NCBI GenBank assembly: GCA_025355445.1
Contig: JANXZQ010000052.1
Coordinates: 1 to 40,819 of the forward strand
From: Gammaproteobacteria bacterium
GTDB taxonomy: Bacteria; Pseudomonadota; Gammaproteobacteria; Steroidobacterales; Steroidobacteraceae
Direction of reading: 5' to 3'
Length of the DNA stretch: 40,819 nucleotides
Below the pieces are notes generated by a model. The model made no database searches. It was not told the DNA's origin and was given only the letters and a program-made list of their open reading frames with translations. Of the stretch, positions 27,390 through 35,807 are shown in pieces; positions within the stretch are counted from its first letter, which is position 1, and every line of letters begins with the position of its first letter. A program made the position numbers and the translations under genes.

Positions 27390-28354
27390 TAGAAGTACCC
27401 TTCCTGTTTCTTCTTCTCCATCGACGCGGAGGTGTCGTGGTCGATCAAGCGGCCTTGGCGCTCCGAGGTGCGGGCCAGCAGCATTTCCTGAATGATTTCC
27501 GGAAGGGTATTGGCCGCCGACTCGACAGCCCCGGTGAGCGGGTAGCATCCCAGCGTCCGAAAGCGGACCTTGCGCAGCATCGGTTTTTCGCCGGCGCGAA
27601 GCGGCATGCGGTCGTCGTCGACCATGATGAGCATTCCATCACGCTCGACCACCGGGCGCTCCGCCGCGAAATAGAGCGGAACGATGGGCACGTTCTCGAG
27701 ATATACGTATTGCCAGATGTCGAGTTCGGTCCAGTTCGACAATGGGAAGACCCGTATCGATTCGCCTTTTTTCGTGCGCGTATTATAGAGGCTCCAGAGC
27801 TCGGGCCGCTGCAGCTTCGGATCCCAGCGATGATGCTCGCTGCGGAAAGAGAATATCCTTTCCTTGGCGCGGGACTTTTCCTCGTCGCGCCGCGCTCCGC
27901 CAAAGGCAGCGTCAAAGCCATACTTGTCGAGCGCCTGTTTCAGCCCCTGTGTTTTCCACATGGCGGTGTGGATTTGCGAGCCGTGATCGAAGGGATTGAT
28001 GCCCTTGGCCGCGGCCTCGGGATTTTGATAAATCAGCAGATTCAGTTGCGCGTCTGCGGCAATTTGCCGCCGAAACTCATACATCTGGCGAAACTTCCAC
28101 GTGGTATCCACGTGCAGCAGGGGAAAAGGCAATGCACTGGGTTGGAACGCCTTTTGTGCCAGATGCAGCATCACCGCACTGTCTTTGCCCATGGAATACA
28201 GCATCACCGGATTCTCACACTCGGCGACGACCTCGCGAATGATATGAATGCTTTCGGCTTCGAGGCGCTGCAGGTGAGTGAGTTTCAGCGGGGCACCTGT
28301 CTCGGCGGGCACGCCGGAGCGTTCCTTAGGATCGTGGATCACGCGGACGTTCAT
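27389..28354 (-). CDS. cysD: Sulfate adenylyltransferase subunit 2 (CysD)
   Basis: The 321 aa catalytic subunit of ATP sulfurylase, a member of the PP-loop (PAPS reductase-like) family. The pyrophosphate-binding loop is SMGKDS at residues 54-59. Further conserved segments are [42 protein letters not shown] and [14 protein letters not shown], and the C-terminus QEGYF is typical. The 20 or so residues before [17 protein letters not shown] are an ordinary N-terminal extension. The start at 28354 is ATG but has only a weak ribosome site. It heads the cysD-cysNC-permease operon and diverges from the DUF11-like lipoprotein/cysQ group across a 224-base gap. Confidence 0.95.
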   Translation of the reverse strand: MNVRVIHDPKERSGVPAETGAPLKLTHLQRLEAESIHIIREVVAECENPVMLYSMGKDSAVMLHLAQKAFQPSALPFPLLHVDTTWKFRQMYEFRRQIAADAQLNLLIYQNPEAAAKGINPFDHGSQIHTAMWKTQGLKQALDKYGFDAAFGGARRDEEKSRAKERIFSFRSEHHRWDPKLQRPELWSLYNTRTKKGESIRVFPLSNWTELDIWQYVYLENVPIVPLYFAAERPVVERDGMLIMVDDDRMPLRAGEKPMLRKVRFRTLGCYPLTGAVESAANTLPEIIQEMLLARTSERQGRLIDHDTSASMEKKKQEGYF

Positions 28355-28387
28355 GAAGTTTGTCTACCACATCCCTACTTCTACGGT

Positions 28388-28413
28388 GGATCATTGTTAG
28401 CTGTGCTTGATCC
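28388..28413. promoter_or_regulatory. Dyad upstream of cysD
   Basis: GGATCA (28388-28393) and TGATCC (28408-28413) form a perfect 6-bp inverted repeat with a 14-base centre, 34 bases before the cysD ATG. It could be an operator or leader hairpin of the sulfate-activation operon. No strong -10/-35 pair for cysD was found next to it. Confidence 0.3.
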
Positions 28414-28510
28414 TAGCAGCGTTTGTGCGACAGCTTGCGGGAGAATTGTCATAAGGCATGATTTATTCGCGAAGTGCGGCGGACGATTTTGGTTCTCGGC
28501 GCGCCTCTCG

Positions 28511-28530
28511 TGTGTGCATAATGGCGCACA
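28511..28530. promoter_or_regulatory. Dyad overlapping a -10-like box before the lipoprotein/cysQ group
   Basis: TGTGTGC (28511-28517) and GCGCACA (28524-28530) are inverted repeats with one mismatch around ATAATG. The centre contains CATAAT (28517-28522), a -10-like element for the plus strand about 57 bases before the ATG at 28579. No good -35 box is present, so this may be a regulated promoter; evidence is weak. Confidence 0.3.
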
Positions 28531-28578
28531 AATAGCGGCGTACCTGGCGACGGTCACGGACGTGCAGGAGGGATGGCA

Positions 28579-29043
28579 ATGATCAGAGTCTCGATTCTCG
28601 CGGCGCTCTTGATGTTGGTCGCCGGATGCAAACGACATGAAGATGCGCAGACGCGTGAATCGCGCTGGGAAGCGGACCTCGTGGTCACGGCGGCAGGGCC
28701 GACGGCGCCCGTCGCGAGCGGCGAGAGCGCCGAGTTCCGCATCAGGGTGACCAATGCCGGGCCGCATGACGCTTCCAATGTGCGCATTCTCAATACCATC
28801 GGGGCGCAATCGGAGCTGGTATCCATGACCTGCAATGCGGAGGGGCCGGCGACCTGCCCGAATCCCATTGCGCAATCGATGCAAGTGCCGACGCTGCCCA
28901 ATGGCGGCGTGCTGACTTTCACGGTCACGTTAAAGCTCGCGAATCGTGCCACGGGCATCATCGTCGACGCGATGGCCGCAAATTTCGCCGGAGACTTCGA
29001 TCCGAACAATAATTCCGTCGCGGTCGATGCGGTGGTCCGTTGA
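28579..29043 (+). CDS. Small DUF11-like lipoprotein
   Basis: A 154 aa exported lipoprotein. The signal peptide MIRVSILAALLMLVAGC ends in the lipobox VAGC. The mature part is a single Ig-like/DUF11-type domain: FRIRVTNAGPHDASNVRI, then GVLTFTVTLKLA, and ANFAGDFDPNNNSVAVDAVV near the end. DUF11-type domains are common in surface and secreted proteins and have no known catalytic role. I chose ATG 28579 because AGGAGGG (28566-28572) is 6 bases upstream; ATG 28573 would touch that site directly. Its TGA overlaps the TTG start of cysQ, so the two are translationally coupled, an unexpected pairing of a surface protein with a PAP phosphatase. Confidence 0.75.
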   Translation: MIRVSILAALLMLVAGCKRHEDAQTRESRWEADLVVTAAGPTAPVASGESAEFRIRVTNAGPHDASNVRILNTIGAQSELVSMTCNAEGPATCPNPIAQSMQVPTLPNGGVLTFTVTLKLANRATGIIVDAMAANFAGDFDPNNNSVAVDAVVR

Positions 29044-29861
29044 AGACATTGCAAGCAGTGCATGAACTGCTCGAGCCGGTCATTCGCACCGCCTATGCCG
29101 CCGGTGAAGCCATCATGGCGATTTATTGCACCGAGTTTGGCGTGCGCGGCAAGGCCGACGCGTCGCCGGTCACGGAAGCCGATGTGCGCGCGGAAGCCTT
29201 GATCGTAGCGGGGTTGTGCGCATTGTCGCCGAACCTGCCGATCGTGGCGGAGGAGGCCGCGGCGGCAGGCAACATCCCGAGCGTAGGCGGCCGCTTCTGG
29301 CTGGTCGATCCGCTCGATGGGACGAAGGAGTTCATCTCTCGAAATGGCGAATTTACCGTCAACATCGCGCTCGTGCAGGATGGAGTTCCGGTGTTGGGGG
29401 TGGTGCTCGCACCCGCTTTGAAGCGTCTTTATGCGGGGGTGCTCGGTTCGGGCGCGCTCTTGGAAGATGCGCTGGGGCGCCGCCGGGTTCGCTGCCGCGA
29501 AGTGCCGGCCGAAGGCCTGACGGTCGTCGGCAGCCGCTCGCACGGTGACGCCGCGGCTCTCGATCTGTTTCTGGCAGGGCGCAAAGTCGCAGCGTCGGTC
29601 AGCGCCGGATCCTCATTGAAGCTTTGTATGGTGGCGGCGGGAGAGGCGGATATGTATCCGCGCCTCGGCCGAACCATGGAGTGGGACATCGCGGCCGGAC
29701 ATGCCGTCTTGCTCGCCGCGGGCGGCGGCGTCACGGACCTAGCGGGCTCGCCTCTGCGCTACGGCAAGCCGGGGTTCGATAACCCGCATTTCGTTGCCAG
29801 CAGCTCGCCGGAGCCCACGTCGCGCACGATGTCATTGGCGGCTTCCGATAACGGAGATTGA
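29040..29861 (+). CDS. cysQ: 3'(2'),5'-bisphosphate nucleotidase CysQ
   Basis: A member of the inositol-monophosphatase family that hydrolyses PAP, the by-product of PAPS use, to AMP. Metal-binding motifs are complete: PVTEADVRAE, VAEEAA, DPLDGTKEF at about residues 90-98, and the C-terminal MEWDIAAGHAVLLAAGGGV, all characteristic of CysQ. The 273 aa length is normal. The start given is TTG at 29040, overlapping the preceding TGA (TTGA); GTG at 29058 is a reasonable alternative and would fit the common family start. Its position opposite cysDNC fits control of PAPS/PAP levels. A small WXXGXW lipoprotein follows 37 bases later. Confidence 0.92.
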   Translation: MKTLQAVHELLEPVIRTAYAAGEAIMAIYCTEFGVRGKADASPVTEADVRAEALIVAGLCALSPNLPIVAEEAAAAGNIPSVGGRFWLVDPLDGTKEFISRNGEFTVNIALVQDGVPVLGVVLAPALKRLYAGVLGSGALLEDALGRRRVRCREVPAEGLTVVGSRSHGDAAALDLFLAGRKVAASVSAGSSLKLCMVAAGEADMYPRLGRTMEWDIAAGHAVLLAAGGGVTDLAGSPLRYGKPGFDNPHFVASSSPEPTSRTMSLAASDNGD

Positions 29862-29898
29862 TCTTGCTGACTGCGACTTGAACAATAGGAGTGTAGCG

Positions 29899-30237
29899 AT
29901 GCGCATTCGTCCCGTCTCGATGGTGCTGACGTTCTGCCTCGCGATGACGGGATGCGTAGTCGTCCCACGGCCCGCTCGCGTCGCACCGCCGCCCGCGGTA
30001 ATCGTCGCGCGTCCGCCGCCGGCGATGCGCGTGGAAGTGGTGCCGCCGCCGCCCAGTGAGACGCCGGAAATGTACGTGTGGCAACCGGGACATTGGCGTT
30101 GGGGCGGCAATAACTATGAGTGGTATCCCGGCCGCTATGAACTGCGTCCCTCCCGAGGGGCCGTGTGGATTCCCGCGGAATGGGTCGCTCGCGGCGGCCG
30201 CTGGGTGTTTCGGCCCGGTCATTGGACATATAGATAA
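29899..30237 (+). CDS. WXXGXW/YXWQXGH-repeat lipoprotein
   Basis: A 112 aa putative outer-membrane lipoprotein. The signal peptide starts MRIRPVSMVLTFCLAMTGC with lipobox MTGC. A Pro/Val-rich stretch follows. Then come three copies of a short Trp-rich motif: VWQPGHWRW, YEWYPGRYE and FRPGHWTY, which belong to the WXXGXW repeat family of small gammaproteobacterial and betaproteobacterial envelope proteins. The start at 29899 has AGGAG 7 bases upstream; a longer in-frame reading from upstream overlaps cysQ and is not supported. Function is unknown; such proteins are usually found as stress- or envelope-associated lipoproteins. Confidence 0.8.
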   Translation: MRIRPVSMVLTFCLAMTGCVVVPRPARVAPPPAVIVARPPPAMRVEVVPPPPSETPEMYVWQPGHWRWGGNNYEWYPGRYELRPSRGAVWIPAEWVARGGRWVFRPGHWTYR

Positions 30238-30252
30238 GCGGAAAAGAATAAT

Positions 30253-30279
30253 CCGGTTATTGTCAAAACAATCGACCGG
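30253..30279. other. Hairpin between the lipoprotein and repeat-protein genes
   Basis: CCGGT (30253-30257) plus ATTGT (30259-30263) pair with ACAAT (30268-30272) plus ACCGG (30275-30279) around a CAAA loop. It lies 15 bases after the stop at 30237. There is no T run on the plus strand, while an A-rich stretch precedes it, which would read as a U-rich tail on the minus strand. It may act as a weak or processed 3' end. Confidence 0.4.
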
Positions 30280-30351
30280 CGCGCGGAGCGGGTGGTTACA
30301 CTCCAGCCAAATCGGGCGCATCACGCCAGTTAGATATTCTGGGAGATACAA

Positions 30352-33300
30352 ATAAACCACCGTGCTTCGATTGCGGCTATAACTCTTCTTATTGCGCTCG
30401 GCTTGACGGCGTCCGCGCAAGCCCAATCCGTCAACCCGGTCGCTGAATCGGGTACCGCCGATGCCGGCATTGCATCGCAGCCCATCGCCAATGTCGCGGC
30501 CAACGACACTGTGAACGGCGCTCCCGCGACGCTCGGCGCTTCCGGCAATTCCAAGATTTCCAAATTCGGCACCTGGGCCACCGGACTCGGACTCAATCCG
30601 ACCACGGGCGCGGTCTCAACCACGGTGGCCGTAACGTCCGGCTCCTACAACATCCCCTACCAGCTCTGCGATTTGAGCGCGCCGCCGAACTGCGCGCAGG
30701 TCACGGACACCGTCACCGTCATCAACGCGTCCATCGTGCCCAACCCGGACAGCGGAACCGCGGATGCCGGCATCGCATCGCTGCCCATCGCCAACGTAGC
30801 CGCCAATGACACCGTGAACGGCGCGCCCGCGACGCTCGGGACCGGGGGCAATGCCAAGATCACTAAAGCCGGCTGGCCCGCGGGTCTTGGACTCACCGGG
30901 ACCGGCGGCGTCACCACCACCGTGGGGTTGCCCGCCGGCGTCTATAACCTCCAATACCAGCTGTGCGATTTGAACGCGCCCGCCAATTGCGCGGGCACGA
31001 CCGTCACCGTCACCGTCATCAACTCCTCGATCGTGCCGAATCCCGACAGCGGCAGTGCCACTTTCGGCGTCTTGTCCACACCCATTGCCAATGTCGCGGC
31101 AAACGATAGCGTGAACGGCGCTCAGGCGACGCTCGGGACCGGGGGCAATGCCAAGATTGCCAAGACGGACACCTGGCCCAACGGGCTTGCGCTTACGGGA
31201 GCCGGCGCCGTCACCGTGGCGGCCGCGTTACCGGCCGGCACTTACATCGTGCATTACCAGCTGTGCGATCTGAACTCGCCCGCCAACTGCGCAACTACCA
31301 GTGTTACCGTGACCGTCACTGCCGTTGCAGTATCGATCGTTGCCAACCCGGAGAGCGGCACTGCCGACGCTGGCATCGCCTCGCAGCCCATAGGCAATGT
31401 AGCGGCCAATGACACGATCAATGGTGCGCCGGCGACTCTCGGTGCCTCGGGCAATGCGAAGATTGCGAAATTCGGCACCTGGCCCACCGGGATCGGGCTC
31501 AATCCCACGACCGGCGCTGTCAGCACGACGATCGGCGTCCAGGAAGGAAGCTACGTCCTTACATACCAACTGTGCGATCTGAGCACGCCCGCCAATTGCG
31601 CCACGGTCAACGACACCGTCACCGTCATTACCGCTTCCATCCTGGCGAACCCCGAGACCGGCATCGCGAGCGCGGGCGTCGCGTCGCTGCCCATTGCGAA
31701 CGTGACTTCCAATGACTTCGTGAACGGCGCCGCGGTGACGCTCGGGGCATCCGGCAACGCGGTGATCGCGAAAGCAGGCACCTGGCCCGCCGGCATCGGT
31801 TTCAACACCACTACCGGCGCCGTGTCGAGCAGCGCTACAGTGCCGGCCGGCACGTACAGCCTGCAATACCGGCTGTGCGATCTGAACGTGCCTGCCAATT
31901 GCGCATCCACCGCCGATGACGTCACGGTGACCTCATCGATCGTAGCCAACCCGGATAATGCGACCGCGGTGGCGGGCAAGGCATCAACTCCCATCCCGAG
32001 TGTGATTTCCAACGACATGGTAAACGGTGCAAAGGCCAGGCTGCAGACCTCGCCCAACGCCACGGTTGCGCAGTTCGGAACCTGGCCCGCGGGCATTGCG
32101 TTGAACACCGTGAACGGCGCCGTCACGGTGGCGGCGAGCGTGCCGCCCGGTGCTTACGATTTCACGTACAAATTGTGCGACAAGGCTTCGCCGCCTAACT
32201 GCGCCCTCGCGGCCGACACCATCAGCGTGACGGCATCGCTGGTGGTCATCAAGGTTGCGGGCAGCGCGGTCGTCGGCACCAATTCCACCGTGATCGGCAA
32301 CGTCGCCGCCCATGACTCCGTCAACGGCGCACAAGCGACCCTTGGAAACGGGAGCAATGCGGTCGTAAGCCAGATCGGCACCTGGCAGAACGGAATCGTT
32401 CTGAACGTCACGACGGGTGCAATCAGCACCACCACTGCGGTGTTGACGGGCAATTACAACGTGCAATTCCAGCTATGCGACAAGAACACGCCGCCGAATT
32501 GCGCGACCAGCTTTGCCAGCGTGACGGTGACGCAGCCCTTCAACGAGGTCTCCGTATCGACGTATGTGACGGGCGACCTCGAGTTCGACTGGGGTCGCAA
32601 CGGCACGTATTGCGCCACCTGCAACTTCGGCCAGACCAATGCCCAGGTCAATTGGACGGACCGCAACAACAATTTGTGGGTGAACGGCGTCAACCCCACG
32701 ACCGGCGCGTTCACGCCCATCTCAGGGCGTGAGACGCTGGTCGATGCCAATGCGTTTTTCTGGCAGGACTGGGGCAACGGGCCCGAGTGGGTCGCGTCGA
32801 CTCCGCCCGGAAGTTCGCAGCCAATCTCCCAACTGGTGTACACGCGCTTCCAACCCGGGCAAGCCGCGACCTGGCAGTATGCCGGCGCGGCGCTGGCGAC
32901 CCCGGTGGCCGGCGGGGGATGGAGCGCCAACTTCTTCCCAGGAGCCATCACGCCGTTCGTCAACAATACCGTTCTGCCCCAGCCCAGCCAGTGCATCACG
33001 GATACCGTCGGGATCGCGGTGTTTCAGAACTTGCAGACTCCGGCGCGCATGTTCACCGAGCCGGTCAGCCTCGCGGCGGGGACGGCACCGACCACCACGC
33101 CCATTGGCGCCTTTGCGAATGGCATCGGCGAACGCTGGGTGGCGTGTACGCACGCGATGACCTTCCAGGGCGACGTCACCATCGGTACGAACAACCTGCA
33201 GCAGGTATTCTGGTACAACGCCGACACCCAGGTGGTGCAGCAGCTCACCTTCGATCCTACGACGAAGCAGCGTGCGGTGATGTTTAAGGCACCGGAATTC

Positions 33301-33834
33301 CTGGGCACACCGTATCCCTACGCGTTGATGACCCTGGCCGCGGATCAAAAAGTGCAGATCTATCAGCAAACCGGTCAAGCCACCAACGGTTCGCCGATCT
33401 TTACCTTATACAACACCATTTACTCTCCCGATGCCGCGGCGCCCTTCATCTTCAATCCGAAGGCGTTGGTGCATTGCAATCCCACCTGCCAGAGCTACGT
33501 GCTGATGGGATTGAGCGCCTCGGCTAATTCGCAGCAGACCGAGCAGGTGCCGAACGGGTTGGGACTGGCGAACATCAGCGCCAGCAATCCTATTTTTAAG
33601 GTGCTGGTTACCGCCTCGTCGCTGCCCGCGATACAGCGCTTCGATCCGGAGTACTACATTACGGCGAATGGACCCGTGGTCTTCTATAACCGCTTTTTGG
33701 CGCTGACCAAGACACAGCCCTACGATGATATGGGCATCTATCTCATTGACATGCAGTTAGGCCCGCCGTCGGGACCCTGTGTCGGCTCGTCGGCAGAAGG
33801 GGGCTTGACCGGTCCGGTGGGCACATGTCAATGA
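30352..33834 (+). CDS. Secreted seven-repeat protein, apparent AUA start
   Basis: An exported protein of about 1160 aa. Seven Ig-like/cadherin-like repeats of about 100 aa run from just after the signal peptide to DNA near 32535. Each has the pattern NPxSGTADAGIASxPIANV, AANDTVNGAPATLG, a GTWPxGIGLN strand, YQLCDLxxPxNCA with a paired Cys, and TVTV at the end. The last 430 residues are unique, with paired Cys (TYCATCNFG, HCNPTCQ) and propeller-like strands; I do not recognise them. The signal peptide NHRASIAAITLLIALGLTASAQAQ is complete only if translation begins at the ATA at 30352, which has GGGAG 6 bases upstream. No ATG, GTG or TTG lies between the in-frame stop at 30331 and the signal peptide core. 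TTG at 30403 would remove most of the signal. Probably a surface adhesin-like or matrix protein; function inferred only. Confidence 0.75.
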   Translation: MNHRASIAAITLLIALGLTASAQAQSVNPVAESGTADAGIASQPIANVAANDTVNGAPATLGASGNSKISKFGTWATGLGLNPTTGAVSTTVAVTSGSYNIPYQLCDLSAPPNCAQVTDTVTVINASIVPNPDSGTADAGIASLPIANVAANDTVNGAPATLGTGGNAKITKAGWPAGLGLTGTGGVTTTVGLPAGVYNLQYQLCDLNAPANCAGTTVTVTVINSSIVPNPDSGSATFGVLSTPIANVAANDSVNGAQATLGTGGNAKIAKTDTWPNGLALTGAGAVTVAAALPAGTYIVHYQLCDLNSPANCATTSVTVTVTAVAVSIVANPESGTADAGIASQPIGNVAANDTINGAPATLGASGNAKIAKFGTWPTGIGLNPTTGAVSTTIGVQEGSYVLTYQLCDLSTPANCATVNDTVTVITASILANPETGIASAGVASLPIANVTSNDFVNGAAVTLGASGNAVIAKAGTWPAGIGFNTTTGAVSSSATVPAGTYSLQYRLCDLNVPANCASTADDVTVTSSIVANPDNATAVAGKASTPIPSVISNDMVNGAKARLQTSPNATVAQFGTWPAGIALNTVNGAVTVAASVPPGAYDFTYKLCDKASPPNCALAADTISVTASLVVIKVAGSAVVGTNSTVIGNVAAHDSVNGAQATLGNGSNAVVSQIGTWQNGIVLNVTTGAISTTTAVLTGNYNVQFQLCDKNTPPNCATSFASVTVTQPFNEVSVSTYVTGDLEFDWGRNGTYCATCNFGQTNAQVNWTDRNNNLWVNGVNPTTGAFTPISGRETLVDANAFFWQDWGNGPEWVASTPPGSSQPISQLVYTRFQPGQAATWQYAGAALATPVAGGGWSANFFPGAITPFVNNTVLPQPSQCITDTVGIAVFQNLQTPARMFTEPVSLAAGTAPTTTPIGAFANGIGERWVACTHAMTFQGDVTIGTNNLQQVFWYNADTQVVQQLTFDPTTKQRAVMFKAPEFLGTPYPYALMTLAADQKVQIYQQTGQATNGSPIFTLYNTIYSPDAAAPFIFNPKALVHCNPTCQSYVLMGLSASANSQQTEQVPNGLGLANISASNPIFKVLVTASSLPAIQRFDPEYYITANGPVVFYNRFLALTKTQPYDDMGIYLIDMQLGPPSGPCVGSSAEGGLTGPVGTCQ
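30427..32535 (+). repeat. Seven tandem ~300-bp coding repeats
   Basis: Seven in-frame units inside the gene at 30352, each about 297-306 bp. Units 1 and 4 are more alike than either is to its neighbours (both have IASQPI, LGASGN, FGTW, GLNPTTGAVSTT or IGLNPTTGAVSTT). Units 2 and 3 share LGTGGNAKI. Units 5-7 are the most diverged. This suggests duplication of multi-unit blocks. Confidence 0.85.
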
Positions 33835-33860
33835 CGGCGCACCTATAAGGGATGAATCCG

Positions 33861-33890
33861 AGAACCCGGCCACCGGTCGGTTTTGCATTT
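33861..33890 (+). terminator. Weak terminator-like element after the repeat gene
   Basis: AACCCG and CGGTT (33863-33868, 33878-33882) can pair around a GC-rich centre, followed by TTTGCATTTT. The stem is imperfect. It lies about 30 bases after the stop at 33834 and just before the arylsulfotransferase gene, so it may only attenuate read-through. Confidence 0.3.
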
Positions 33891-33908
33891 TCGAGTGGGA
33901 GAAAAATA

Positions 33909-35807
33909 ATGGTTCTTCGAAGGAAACTGTTTATTTCGGGCTGGACGGTGGCAAGCGGTGCCGCACTCTGCGGCGGCGCCTTGGCGATGCCAGTGGTCGG
34001 CGTGCCGAGTACTTCGGTTCAATCGCCCCAGCGTCTCGGCACCACTGTCGCGATAACGGCGAACGCCACGGACCCGGACCCGGGCACGATCTCTTATCGA
34101 TTCGACATCGGCGCGGCGCGCGGCGGCACGCGGATGGTGCGCGACTTCAGCGTCGACAGCACGTTTCCCTACACGCCCATGCTGCGAGAGGGCGCATACA
34201 CGTTCGTCGTCACCGCGCGCAACAACAGCACGGGGCAAACGGCGAGCAACCGTGTGCCGGAGTTTCAATTTACATCGTTGGTGGTCGGCAACACCCCAGT
34301 CGTCACTCCGGCGGCGAATCCGCTGGTCGCGCTGTACAGTTCGCCGCCGTGCGCGTCGGGCGGCGTGTTCATGCGGTTGAATGTGCTGATTGCGGGCGGT
34401 CTGCCGTTCCAAACCAACTCGTTAGCCTGTAAAGCTGGACAGAACTTGAACTTCATCGTCGCGGGCATGCGCGCGGCGACGAACTACGCCATCACCAGCC
34501 AAACCTGGAATGGCAGCGCCTTCGTTGCGGGGCCGGCGATCAACTACACAACGGGTACTCCGACGGTTACGCTCGCCGCGGTAAGCGAGCCGGTGCCGCT
34601 CAGCTCTACGGATGACCGCACCGAGCGATTCATGCTCATGTCCACCACCGCGCCGGCACTGCCGCTGGCGGTTGATGTCAGCGGCCATCCTGTCTGGTAC
34701 TACCAGGATCCATCGGGAGTAACGCCGACGGTCACCCGGCCGATTACGGGCGGCAATATCCTGATTCTCGCCAACGGTGCGAACTCCGCGGGCTCGTCGG
34801 TGGGGGCGCTGCAAATTCTGCGCGAAATCGACCTGGCCGGGAACATCGTGCGCGAGACCAATGCCACCCGTGTTTCCGAGCAAGTGTCGGCGTTGTCGGG
34901 GATCGCTTCGTCCTGCCAATTGGGCGGCAGCGACTGCCTGGTCGGCGCATTTCACCATGAGGCGACGCGGCTGCCGAACGGTCATACCTTGGCGCTGACC
35001 GATGAAGAGAAGATTTTCACGGACGGCACGCAGGGCTCTTCGCCGGCTAATCCCGTGGACATCATCGGCGACATCATGATCGACCTGGATACAAATTTTC
35101 AGGTGGTGGGCTACTGGCGCGCGTTTGACCATCTGAATGCCAACCGGGCCGCCATTTTGGGCGAAACCTGCGTCAGCAACCAGGGCGGATGCCCCCCAGT
35201 GATCTTAGTGTCCGGAAAGGCCAATGACTGGCTGCATGGCAACGCGCTGTATTTCGCGCCGTCCGACGGCAGCGTGATTTTCTCCATCCGTCATCAGGAC
35301 TGGGTGGTCAAGATCGACTACGGCAACGGAACCGGCACCGGCAAAATTCTCTGGACGCTGGGCTTGGGCGGCGACTTCGCCATCAATTCGAGCGATCCGT
35401 ATCCCTGGTTCTCGCACCAGCATGACCCGGGGTTTTTGCAGAACGGCACGACTTTGCTGGCCTTGTTCGACAACGGCAATACCCGAGTTTCGGCGCCCCC
35501 GCTGGGCCTTGGCTCGGGCAACAGCCGTGGTTACGTCTTGAATGTCGACCAGGTGAACAAGACTGTGACTCCGGTATTGAGTGTCGACCTCGGCGTTTAT
35601 TCCCTGGCGTTGGGCACTGCCGAGCTGCTGTCAGACGGGCATTACCATTTCGAAGCCGGCTTCGCGAGCGCTCCACCCGCGCCAGCGGGCGAATCGATCG
35701 AAGTGTACCCGGATGCGACGTTGGGCTTTACCCAGAAGGTGAGCGGCACCCTGTGCTATCGCAATTTCAGAATGGTGAATCTGTACGCGCCGCCGAGCAA
35801 GGACTGA
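33909..35807 (+). CDS. Arylsulfate sulfotransferase (ASST family)
   Basis: A 632 aa exported protein of the arylsulfotransferase family, which moves sulfate between phenolic compounds without PAPS, through a sulfo-histidine in a six-bladed propeller. The signal peptide starts MVLRRKLFISGWTVASGAAL. After an Ig-like N-terminal part come family motifs: HPVWYYQDPSG, FHHEATRLPNGHTLALTDEE, DWLHGNALYF (His near 442), SIRHQDWVVKIDY (near 459-471), ILWTLGLGGDF and SHQHDPGFLQNG (near 502). The His/Arg pattern matches the known active site in kind, though I cannot assign each residue. The start at 33909 has GGGAG 7 bases upstream, in preference to ATG 33852. Proximity to cysDNC/cysQ and to the PKS operon is notable, although this family is PAPS-independent. 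A DsbA/DsbL-type partner is not in the window. Confidence 0.82.
   Translation: MVLRRKLFISGWTVASGAALCGGALAMPVVGVPSTSVQSPQRLGTTVAITANATDPDPGTISYRFDIGAARGGTRMVRDFSVDSTFPYTPMLREGAYTFVVTARNNSTGQTASNRVPEFQFTSLVVGNTPVVTPAANPLVALYSSPPCASGGVFMRLNVLIAGGLPFQTNSLACKAGQNLNFIVAGMRAATNYAITSQTWNGSAFVAGPAINYTTGTPTVTLAAVSEPVPLSSTDDRTERFMLMSTTAPALPLAVDVSGHPVWYYQDPSGVTPTVTRPITGGNILILANGANSAGSSVGALQILREIDLAGNIVRETNATRVSEQVSALSGIASSCQLGGSDCLVGAFHHEATRLPNGHTLALTDEEKIFTDGTQGSSPANPVDIIGDIMIDLDTNFQVVGYWRAFDHLNANRAAILGETCVSNQGGCPPVILVSGKANDWLHGNALYFAPSDGSVIFSIRHQDWVVKIDYGNGTGTGKILWTLGLGGDFAINSSDPYPWFSHQHDPGFLQNGTTLLALFDNGNTRVSAPPLGLGSGNSRGYVLNVDQVNKTVTPVLSVDLGVYSLALGTAELLSDGHYHFEAGFASAPPAPAGESIEVYPDATLGFTQKVSGTLCYRNFRMVNLYAPPSKD

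Noticed and set aside
30427-32535. Possible CRISPR-like regular repeats
   Set aside because: Units are about 300 bp, in frame and protein-coding, with no short conserved repeat and unique spacer pattern.
32722-33378. Minus-strand frame inside the repeat-protein gene
   Set aside because: Antisense to a continuous, repeat-bearing secreted protein; no motif or start site of its own.
33909-35807. Reading this gene as a PAPS-dependent sulfotransferase
   Set aside because: The propeller and His motifs fit the PAPS-independent arylsulfate sulfotransferase family; the PAPS-binding 5'-PSB loop is absent.
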